Position numbers and translations under genes: made by a program | Part shown: positions 14,791 through 20,955 of the stretch, one piece after another | How positions within the stretch are numbered: position 1 is the first letter of the stretch | Layout: each line of letters begins with the position of its first letter | Notes under the pieces: generated by a model | Databases searched by the model: none | The model's input: only the letters and a program-made list of their open reading frames with translations | Told to the model about the DNA's origin: nothing | Assembly (NCBI GenBank): GCA_002315885.1 | Contig: DCIO01000116.1 | Location: forward strand, 358-22,723 | Source of the DNA: Lentisphaeria bacterium UBA1724 | Lineage (GTDB): Bacteria > Verrucomicrobiota > Lentisphaeria > Oligosphaerales > Oligosphaeraceae | Direction: 5' to 3' | DNA length: 22,366 bases

Positions 14791-14809
14791 GCGGCAATTC
14801 CGTTGCCGC
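14791..14809. repeat. Small perfect hairpin
   Basis: GCGGCAA, a 5-base loop and TTGCCGC form a 7-bp stem in the 187-base gap between the pectate-lyase-fold gene and glgB. It has no T tract; its role is unknown. Confidence 0.4.
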
Positions 14810-14846
14810 AAATCTTGCCGCGAACATCCAAGAATACAGAATTGAG

Positions 14847-14914
14847 AGAAGAGGGGGCAAGGGGGAAACCTCCCCCTCCTTCATTACGCATTAAGCATTA
14901 CGCATTACGCATTA
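14847..14914 (-). repeat. Inverted third copy of the heptad-plus-hairpin element
   Basis: Read on the minus strand this is nearly the same as the 69-bp element at 5902-6039: a heptad array (four ATGCGTA/ATGCTTA units, 14885-14912), AAGGAGGGGGAGG, TTT, a C-rich arm and TCTTCT. The last heptad overlaps the TAA stop of glgB (14912-14914), so again the heptad end touches the stop codon. A single AATTGAG heptamer lies next to it at 14840-14846. Confidence 0.92.
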
Positions 14915-17008
14915 AAATTCTGGTCCACTGCTCCCCTGGATGCCGTCCAGGCATTCCAGGACGATAGCGGTTCGGCAAGGCAGATAGACGGAGATATACC
15001 TCTCGTCCTTGGCAGTCTTTGCCAGATTATAGAAATGCTGTCCTGGCTTGATGCGTGCGAAGCCATCGTATTGCGTAGCATCGGAATCCAGCACCAGCGC
15101 GTATTCGCCGCCCGTTGTAGGGATTTGGAAATCCGAGTAGGATTCCGTGGGATGGAAATTGAAAGCGAAGAGCAGCCCGTCCCGTCTGAAGACGATGAGA
15201 TGCTTATCGTTGTCCACGAGAATGCCCTCTGCCGGCTTATCGAAGAAATGGGGATGCCTGCGAATGAGCGCAATCATCGCGTTATCGAAATCATTGAGAA
15301 AATGGAAGCGCAGTTCCTGGTTATCGCAGAGATCCCACCTTCTGCGGGCGTGGTCGTATGACCAGCCATTTCCTTCCCGTGGGAAATCCAGCCATTCGGG
15401 ATGGCCGAACTCATTCCCCATGAAATTCAGGTATCCGTTTCCTGCGGTGGCCAGCGTCGCCAGCCGTGCCAACTTATGCAAGGCAATGCCGCGGTCCACA
15501 CGGAAATTCTCGCTACGGACATCCATGGCGTCGTACATATCATTTCCGAGGCAACGGAAGAGGAACGTCTGCCCCCCCACCAATGCCTGGTCATGGCATT
15601 CCACGTAGGAAATCGTCTTTTCGTCCTGTCGGCGGTTGGTCAATTCATACCACAATCCGCCCATATCCCAGTATTCGTCGGGACGGTCCAGGAGCTTGAA
15701 CCAGTAGTCCGTCACACCCATCGCCAGGCGGAAATCGAAGCCCATGCCGCCGTCTTCCTGGGACATCCCCAGGCCTGGCATCCCCGACACATCCTCGGCA
15801 ATGGTCCAGACCTGTCGTCCCAAATCATGGCAGACCTGATTTGCCATGGTGAGATATGCCACGGAATCCCAGTCCACGTTGGGACCGAAATACTCCTGAT
15901 AGCCATTGAAGACATGGTTCAGGCCGTGGTCGAAATAGAGCATGCTGGTCACGCCGTCAAACCGGAACCCATCGATGTGGTATTCCTCGACCCAGAACCG
16001 GCAATTGGAAAGGAGGTATCGCGCCACCTGGGGCTTGCCGTAATTGAAACAGTAGGAATTCCAGCCAGGATGCTCACCGCGGGGACCCTCGTGGAAGAAC
16101 TGCTCACGGGAACCGCAGAAATTCCCCAGTCCCTCCAACTCGTTCTTCACCGAATGGGAATGGACGATATCCATGATGACACGAAGCCCCAGTCCATGGG
16201 CGGTATCCACTAGATTCTTCAGCTCGTCAGGGGTGCCGAAATTATCCGCGGGAGAGAAGAAATTGGAGACGTGGTAACCGAAGGACGCGTAGTATGGATG
16301 TTCCGCCACCGCCATCAGCTGCACGCAAGTATAGCCGTCCTTGGCAATTCTCGGGAGTGTCTTCTCCGTAAATTCGCGATAGGTCCCCACCCGTGGTTCT
16401 TCCTGGGCGATACCCACATGGCTTTCATAGATCAGCGCCTGGGGGGACGGCTTGAAGTCGTCATTCTTCCAGGCGAATTCTTCCGCGGGTTCCCAGACGA
16501 CGGCATTGAAGACATAGTGGCCGTCCTCCTGGCGTTCCCTGCGAATATAGTGTGTCGTGGTGGGCAGACGCCAGCCATTGCCGCCCTCCCACTCCACATA
16601 GAGCTGGAAGGACTGCTGGTCCTGGATCATATTTCCAGGCACCTCCACTTCCCAGTCCTCGGTGCCGGGAATGTGGTGTAGCTCAAACCAGGGCGAGGTG
16701 CTCCAGTTGTTGAATTCACCCATCAGCCAGGCCGCCGTGGCATTGGGCAGCCACTCCCGGAAAATCCAGGTGCCGTTGTTGCGATTGCGGTGCAGGCCAT
16801 AGACCTTATGCCAATCCGCGGCCTCTGTCAAAGAGGACTTCCCCGTGCCTGCCAAGACTTCCTGACAACGTGCTTCCACAAACACCTGACGTGCTTGATA
16901 CGCCTTCAAGTGAGGCATCAGCCAGGCATCATCCCGAAACAGACGAGGCAATTCCTGGGGTTCGTCCTCTGGCATTGTAATGGAAAGAAGTGTTTCGTCA
17001 GTCTGCAT
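14912..17008 (-). CDS. glgB: 1,4-alpha-glucan branching enzyme, eukaryote-like GH13_8
   Basis: A 698-residue enzyme that introduces alpha-1,6 branches into glycogen. It has an N-terminal CBM48-like domain (about 70-180) and a GH13 barrel. Numbered from the ATG at 17008: DIVHSH (from D280), nucleophile D351 in DGFRFDGVTSMLY, acid/base E405 in TIAEDVSGMP, and D473 in VECHD. The sequences YESHVGIA, QLMAV.EH.YYASFGY and DGFRFDGVTSMLY follow the eukaryotic GBE/starch-branching group (GH13_8), not the E. coli-type GH13_9. A longer GTG start at 17056 would overlap glgA's end; I prefer ATG 17008, 35 bases after the glgA stop, though neither has a strong ribosome-binding site. The last residues and stop are shaped by a repeat element. 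Confidence 0.93.
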   Translation of the reverse strand: MQTDETLLSITMPEDEPQELPRLFRDDAWLMPHLKAYQARQVFVEARCQEVLAGTGKSSLTEAADWHKVYGLHRNRNNGTWIFREWLPNATAAWLMGEFNNWSTSPWFELHHIPGTEDWEVEVPGNMIQDQQSFQLYVEWEGGNGWRLPTTTHYIRRERQEDGHYVFNAVVWEPAEEFAWKNDDFKPSPQALIYESHVGIAQEEPRVGTYREFTEKTLPRIAKDGYTCVQLMAVAEHPYYASFGYHVSNFFSPADNFGTPDELKNLVDTAHGLGLRVIMDIVHSHSVKNELEGLGNFCGSREQFFHEGPRGEHPGWNSYCFNYGKPQVARYLLSNCRFWVEEYHIDGFRFDGVTSMLYFDHGLNHVFNGYQEYFGPNVDWDSVAYLTMANQVCHDLGRQVWTIAEDVSGMPGLGMSQEDGGMGFDFRLAMGVTDYWFKLLDRPDEYWDMGGLWYELTNRRQDEKTISYVECHDQALVGGQTFLFRCLGNDMYDAMDVRSENFRVDRGIALHKLARLATLATAGNGYLNFMGNEFGHPEWLDFPREGNGWSYDHARRRWDLCDNQELRFHFLNDFDNAMIALIRRHPHFFDKPAEGILVDNDKHLIVFRRDGLLFAFNFHPTESYSDFQIPTTGGEYALVLDSDATQYDGFARIKPGQHFYNLAKTAKDERYISVYLPCRTAIVLECLDGIQGSSGPEF

Positions 17009-17043
17009 GGTCTCAAGGAAAAGGCTATGCCACCAATTCGCAA

Positions 17044-18696
17044 TTATTCGCTCCACTCCACCAGTTTTCTGTGGAGCATCCGTTCGTAGAGATCGATATA
17101 TGCCTGAGCGGTCTGCTTGTGGTTGAAACGAGCCTTGCTCTCACGCATGACACGGGCGATTTCACGATTGCGCACATCCTGGGGCTGTGACCAGAACTCC
17201 ATCGCCATGTCAATGGCCCAGAAGAGTCCCTCGTCATTGAAATTCTTGAAGATGAATCCATTGCCCGTATGGTTGTTCCAATCCAAATCGCTGATGGTAT
17301 CGTGCAAGCCGCCCGTATCGTGGACCAGCGGGATGCTTCCGTAGATTGGCGCAGTCATCTGTGGCAATCCGCAGGGCTCGTAGCTGGAAGGCATCAGGAT
17401 GAAATCCGACGCCGCGTAGCCGTGCTTGGAGAGGTTCTTGTCGAAGGAAAGCACCGCCACCAAATTGTGGAATTCGTGGTGATCGGAAATGGCACGGAAG
17501 ATATGCTGGTAGGGGCCATCCGCCACAAAGGCAAACTGTATCTTCTTGTCCCAGTATTTGTGGACGACACTGTAGAGGATGTCTGACAGCAACTGTGGGC
17601 CCTTCTGAACGGGGTCCAGACGGGATGGCCAGAAGAAGAGCGGCGCATCGGGATCCACGCTCAAACCCACCTTCGCCTGGAACTCTGTCTTGATGCGGCG
17701 CTTTGCCTCGACGAAATTCTCCGCATTGTAGTGGATTTCCAAATCGGGATCCACCGCGGGATCGTCATCGGGATCGGGGGCATTCAGAATACCCGACGCC
17801 ACACCAGCGTAGTACTTGTTGGCGATTTCGTTGCGGATGTATGCGGGAATGAACCCAATGCGACCATCCACGATTTCCTGCAGGAATGTGGGGGAGACGG
17901 TATTGATGAAGTGACTGGCGAAAATACCCGATGTCAGGAAATCCACGAAATTGCTGGAACGGCTTTCGTCGTAGGAATATGGGGGACGCTCGAAGTAGAG
18001 ATTCTGCCAGAAGAACGCCGCGTCAATACCCGCGTCCTCAATGCGCTCCATGGTGGTCTTCATCGTATGGATATTATGGACGGTGAAGAGGCTGGGAATG
18101 TGCATGCGGCGGGCAAAAGCGGGAATCAGTCCCGTCATCCAGTCGTTGCAGTGAATCAAATCGGGCTGCACTTCGGGGATGATGTGGTTGATGATTTCAC
18201 GCTGGAACGCCAGGCTGATGCGCTTGGAACGCTCGGGATCCGCCGAGTAGACACGCTCGCGGTAATTGAAGATGTAGTCCTTGGCAAAATGGACGCGCTC
18301 CTCGGGGACTGCGCTGGAGAGCTGCTCGCGGCGCTTCTCATAATGGTCCATCTTGCTGGGGTCGATATGATAAAGGCGGCGGTAGAAGGGCAATGCCACA
18401 TGCACATCCGCACCCATGTTGTACAATGCAGAAACCAACGACGCGGAGACATCCGCCAAACCACCCGCCTTCGAAGAGAAGGAGACATTCTGGTTGGTCA
18501 AATCGCTCCACTGGTTCGTGCCAAAGCCGTTGTTCAGAATCTCGGGAGGAAGATAAGTGATTTCTGGCGTGACCACCAGGATCTTCGGCGCGTCAGGCGC
18601 AGCCTCTGCAGTATGGAGCACCTGCGCATCCGCGTTGGTGTCCATCAACTCCTCCACACTCTTGGTCGGGACAAAATTCGATATCTTCTTGGTCAT
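17044..18696 (-). CDS. glgA: Glycogen synthase, GT5 family
   Basis: A 550-residue glucosyltransferase that extends alpha-1,4-glucan chains, probably from ADP-glucose. The donor-binding KAGGLADV (76-83) corresponds to the KxGGL motif of GT5 synthases. The C-terminal half carries the catalytic EPCGLPQM motif and HDTGGLHDT. The N-terminus is about 35 residues longer than in E. coli GlgA before ILVVTPEIT, and there is an extra segment between that strand and the KAGGL loop. I chose ATG 18696 because AGGAGA lies about 9 bases upstream; the open frame to 18918 would run into the preceding gene. It sits between the CBM48 gene (127 bases upstream) and glgB (about 35 bases downstream). Confidence 0.93.
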   Translation of the reverse strand: MTKKISNFVPTKSVEELMDTNADAQVLHTAEAAPDAPKILVVTPEITYLPPEILNNGFGTNQWSDLTNQNVSFSSKAGGLADVSASLVSALYNMGADVHVALPFYRRLYHIDPSKMDHYEKRREQLSSAVPEERVHFAKDYIFNYRERVYSADPERSKRISLAFQREIINHIIPEVQPDLIHCNDWMTGLIPAFARRMHIPSLFTVHNIHTMKTTMERIEDAGIDAAFFWQNLYFERPPYSYDESRSSNFVDFLTSGIFASHFINTVSPTFLQEIVDGRIGFIPAYIRNEIANKYYAGVASGILNAPDPDDDPAVDPDLEIHYNAENFVEAKRRIKTEFQAKVGLSVDPDAPLFFWPSRLDPVQKGPQLLSDILYSVVHKYWDKKIQFAFVADGPYQHIFRAISDHHEFHNLVAVLSFDKNLSKHGYAASDFILMPSSYEPCGLPQMTAPIYGSIPLVHDTGGLHDTISDLDWNNHTGNGFIFKNFNDEGLFWAIDMAMEFWSQPQDVRNREIARVMRESKARFNHKQTAQAYIDLYERMLHRKLVEWSE

Positions 18697-18772
18697 GCCT
18701 TTTTTTCTCCTATATTTCTTGTGGCGGGAAAATCCGCGGATGCCAGAACTCCTTTCCGAAATTCCTAGCATA

Positions 18773-18809
18773 CTGCGCGTGTGGAAGGCAATATACACCA
18801 CACGCGCAG
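18773..18809. repeat. Perfect 12-bp inverted repeat between the CBM48 gene and glgA
   Basis: CTGCGCGTGTGG (18773-18784) and CCACACGCGCAG (18798-18809) pair perfectly around a 13-base AT-rich loop. No T tract follows on the minus strand, so it looks more like an mRNA 3'-end stabiliser or processing site than an intrinsic terminator, which would let the first gene be expressed more than glgA. Confidence 0.75.
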
Positions 18810-18823
18810 ATTGCAAGCAGGAA

Positions 18824-19252
18824 TTAGTCCTCCAATGCGACTTCCAGGATATTATTGCTGCCACCGAATTCGTTGGGAGCCAACTTGGAATTGGTGGGAT
18901 CCAGAATCCACTGGCCATCCACCACCAGCTTGTACTGGTAGGTGCCGGACTTCAGCAGGAAACGGACGAAGTACTCGCCGTTGCCCTTCTCATCCACCAG
19001 CGCGCGCTCTGTGGGATTCCACTCATTGAAGGAACCTGCAACAAAGACCTGCTTGCCAGGCTCGCCCACGTAAGTGAAGGAAACGCGATGACCGCGGGGC
19101 TGACCAGCGCGGGGATTGACGGCCTTCTTGACGGCCTTCTTCGGCGCTTCCACTTTCTTATCCGCGCACTTCTTTGCGGCGCAGGGTTTCTTGGCCTTCT
19201 TTTCGGCGACGGGTGCAGCGTCTTTGCTGATGTTTTCTTTCTTGGTAGCCAT
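18824..19252 (-). CDS. Small CBM48 glycogen-binding protein with basic Lys/Ala-rich tail
   Basis: A 142-residue protein with two parts. Residues 1-52 are rich in Lys, Ala and Pro (VKKAV, KKAKKPCAAKK) and should be disordered and strongly basic. Residues 54-140 are a CBM48/AMPK-beta-type glycogen-binding domain. W78 in FNEWNP, K108 in YQYKLV, W115 in DGQWILDP and N134 near the end fall where the glucan-contacting residues of AMPK-beta lie. No catalytic domain is present, so it is a binding, scaffolding or regulatory protein. It leads the operon with glgA and glgB, which supports a glycogen role. An AAAGGAGA site lies about 8 bases before the ATG and a good promoter lies about 75 bases further up. 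Confidence 0.88.
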   Translation of the reverse strand: MATKKENISKDAAPVAEKKAKKPCAAKKCADKKVEAPKKAVKKAVNPRAGQPRGHRVSFTYVGEPGKQVFVAGSFNEWNPTERALVDEKGNGEYFVRFLLKSGTYQYKLVVDGQWILDPTNSKLAPNEFGGSNNILEVALED

Positions 19253-19333
19253 TGCTATGTTTCTCCTTTATGTTGGGATGTAAAAAACAAACTCGATTCA
19301 CCGAAAAAATAGTCCATTTCGGGAAGACCGCGT

Positions 19334-19361
19334 ACTATAACAACTCAACTTCAGATTTCAA
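19334..19361 (-). promoter_or_regulatory. Sigma-70-like promoter of the glycogen operon
   Basis: On the minus strand TTGAAA (19361-19356), 16 bases and TATAGT (19339-19334). Transcription would start near 19326 and give a leader of about 74 bases to the CBM48 gene. The box spacing and -35 sequence are the same as those of the pseudopilin promoter. Confidence 0.6.
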
Positions 19362-19379
19362 GTAATCCCGTTGATTTTC

Positions 19380-19784
19380 AAGGCAATTACGACATAGAAA
19401 AATCACAGGCAAAAATCACCAAAAGAGCACCGTGTTTTTGGGAGAAAAAATTTGTTCCGTTTTTGTTTCCAAAAGAAAAGATATTCCCATTTTCCCAATT
19501 TTCCAGAGAGGAGAAAAGTATTTCTTTTCCCATGGGAAAATTGCACACAAAAACCACAAGAGTTATAAGTTTTATAACTTTGGTATTGAAGGCATTGCAA
19601 AGATACCATTTCTATTTATTTTCTATCCGCAGACAAGATGCCGGCCATGATAGGTGAAAAGGGGCGCAGCCCCTTGTAGGTGCGCCCCTCGTGTAGCCGG
19701 GCGCTTAGCCCAGCGAAACGGGGGCAAGGGCGCGCAGATTTCACATTTTTTCTATCCACTTCAACAATAATAGGAGCAACTCAA
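19380..19784. other. AT-rich intergenic island with palindromes
   Basis: No gene is supported here; short frames on both strands are low-complexity. Bases about 19380-19640 are much more AT-rich than the neighbouring genes. They contain the perfect 16-bp palindrome TTTTCCCATGGGAAAA (19525-19540), a CAATTTTCC/GGAAAATTG pair (19496-19504, 19535-19543), and AGTTATAA/TTATAACT arms (19561-19568, 19572-19579). This may be a control region for the divergent glycogen operon and secreted-protein gene. Bases 19661-19711 hold GC hairpins, described separately. Confidence 0.55.
19661..19711. repeat. GC-rich hairpin cluster
   Basis: GGGGCGCA (19661-19668) pairs with TGCGCCCC (19681-19688). Alternatively GGGGC folds on GCCCC (19661-19673), and GGGC pairs with GCCC (19699-19711). 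It contrasts sharply with the AT-rich sequence just before it and resembles a REP-like dispersed intergenic element. Confidence 0.5.
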
Positions 19785-20684
19785 ATGAATCGTCAATTAC
19801 TCTTTCTTTCCACATGCCTTCTTTCCGCATTTTTCCTCCAGGCCAAATGCCCCTCCGTGACACGCACAATTTCCATTGGCGCCGCCGCACCGAAATCCGT
19901 CCTCAAAATCACTGCGCAAGTCACCTTCTCCCACCTCGATAGCGACATACCCACCGCGTGGATTCTCCAGGAGACTTGGCCAGCTGGATGCGCCATCCGC
20001 AGCGCGACCTGGAACGGCGAAGATTACCCGCCAATCCAACGCCAGGCCGACGACTGCTGGATCTTCGGATATCCCGACACGCCCTGGAACGTGGAAGATG
20101 GCACCCTCGCCTACGAACTCGTTCTGCCGTCGCTGCAGGATGACGAGGAAGTGCGCGCCCTCCAGTCCTTTGGGAAGATATACACCTGCAATGACGAAGA
20201 TGATGTGCGCGGAGACACATCCCTCCTGGTGGACATCAACGCACCCTTCTACGACATCCTCCCACTAGAAATTCGAATCTCCCCTGGATGGAATCTGATT
20301 TCCGCGCCCTGCCGACTCTCGGAAGAAACCCAGGCGGCGCTTCTGCAGGGCGGCGCCATATACGACATTCCCGGCAACGCCACTCCCGGTGAAATGTTTT
20401 TCTGCCAAAGTCCTTTCCCCGAAACTCCTGGGACGCCCTTCTGGTATCACGAGGAAGGACCCCACCCCCGCGTGGTATCCCTTTCCGCATGCGACCCCAT
20501 CGCCGACGGGTTATTCCCCAACGGCGGCCAATGGCACGATGGATGGAATCTGGTGGGGGTCCGAGGAACCATGCCACAATCCGTCGACAGCTCGCAGGGA
20601 CTCTGGCTTTGGCAAGAGGGCGGCTACACCCGAAGCCCACAAAATACACTCTCTCCTGGACAGGCGGGATGGATTTTTCGATGA
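19785..20684 (+). CDS. Secreted protein of unknown function with two GWNL motifs
   Basis: A 299-residue exported protein; I do not recognise a characterised family. Residues 1-20 form a signal peptide followed by cysteine C22. Residues about 38-155 look like a beta-sandwich (TAWILQETWPAGCAI, then TPWNVEDGTLAYELVLP), similar in style to domains that precede dockerin or anchor segments in secreted PVC proteins. The C-terminal part repeats a short theme twice: GWNLIS at 168-173 and GWNLVG at 253-258, with an aromatic LWLWQ segment and PGQAGWIF at the end. This GWNL...GyW pattern is common in surface-exposed proteins. I start at ATG 19785 because TAGGAGC lies about 8 bases upstream; a longer frame to 19680 has no such site. 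Confidence 0.75.
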   Translation: MNRQLLFLSTCLLSAFFLQAKCPSVTRTISIGAAAPKSVLKITAQVTFSHLDSDIPTAWILQETWPAGCAIRSATWNGEDYPPIQRQADDCWIFGYPDTPWNVEDGTLAYELVLPSLQDDEEVRALQSFGKIYTCNDEDDVRGDTSLLVDINAPFYDILPLEIRISPGWNLISAPCRLSEETQAALLQGGAIYDIPGNATPGEMFFCQSPFPETPGTPFWYHEEGPHPRVVSLSACDPIADGLFPNGGQWHDGWNLVGVRGTMPQSVDSSQGLWLWQEGGYTRSPQNTLSPGQAGWIFR

Positions 20685-20777
20685 GATAACATGCCGTTCT
20701 TACCACGAAAACGCACAAAACATACAAAAAAGCGTCTCAAATGCATACAATGAACTACAAAAATACAATCCCGCGTT

Positions 20778-20783
20778 TATATT
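20778..20783 (+). promoter_or_regulatory. -10 box of the SRP RNA gene
   Basis: TATATT lies 7 bases before the predicted 5' end of the SRP RNA. A convincing -35 box was not found. Confidence 0.45.
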
Positions 20784-20790
20784 AAGATTT

Positions 20791-20910
20791 GTCATGTCGC
20801 TTGTGTCGGAACCTGTGCGGCAAGGTGTTTGTGAACCGGGTCAGATGGGGAACCAAGCAGCCCTAAGCCAACAACTTGGGTGCCAGTCATTCCGGGACCT
20901 GCGGCATGGC
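20791..20910 (+). ncRNA. ffs: Signal recognition particle RNA (small bacterial type)
   Basis: The conserved domain IV is clear at 20840-20861. GTCAG and AGCAGC flank the symmetric loop, and a TGG/CCA stem is closed by the GGAA tetraloop (20849-20852); this is the binding site for the M domain of Ffh. The ends pair as well: GTCATGTCGC (20791-20800) is complementary to GCGGCATGGC (20901-20910) over 10 positions allowing G-U. About 120 nt in length, it lacks an Alu domain of the Bacillus type. It sits just upstream of dnaX, a neighbourhood seen in many bacteria. It acts in co-translational targeting to the membrane. Confidence 0.92.
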
Positions 20911-20919
20911 TTTTTTTTT
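20901..20919 (+). terminator. Intrinsic terminator of the SRP RNA
   Basis: The 3' arm of the closing stem (20901-20910) runs directly into nine T residues (20911-20919), so the mature RNA's terminal helix doubles as the terminator hairpin. Confidence 0.7.
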
Positions 20920-20955
20920 GCCGTTACGAAACGAGAAGTCGCACCGGAGCCTCAG

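Noticed and set aside
17731..18768. 345-codon plus-strand frame opposite glgA
   Set aside because: Antisense to a clear GT5 synthase; no recognisable motif.
18697..18918. N-terminal extension of GlgA
   Set aside because: It would overlap the CBM48 gene and contain the 12-bp hairpin; the ATG at 18696 has a good ribosome-binding site.
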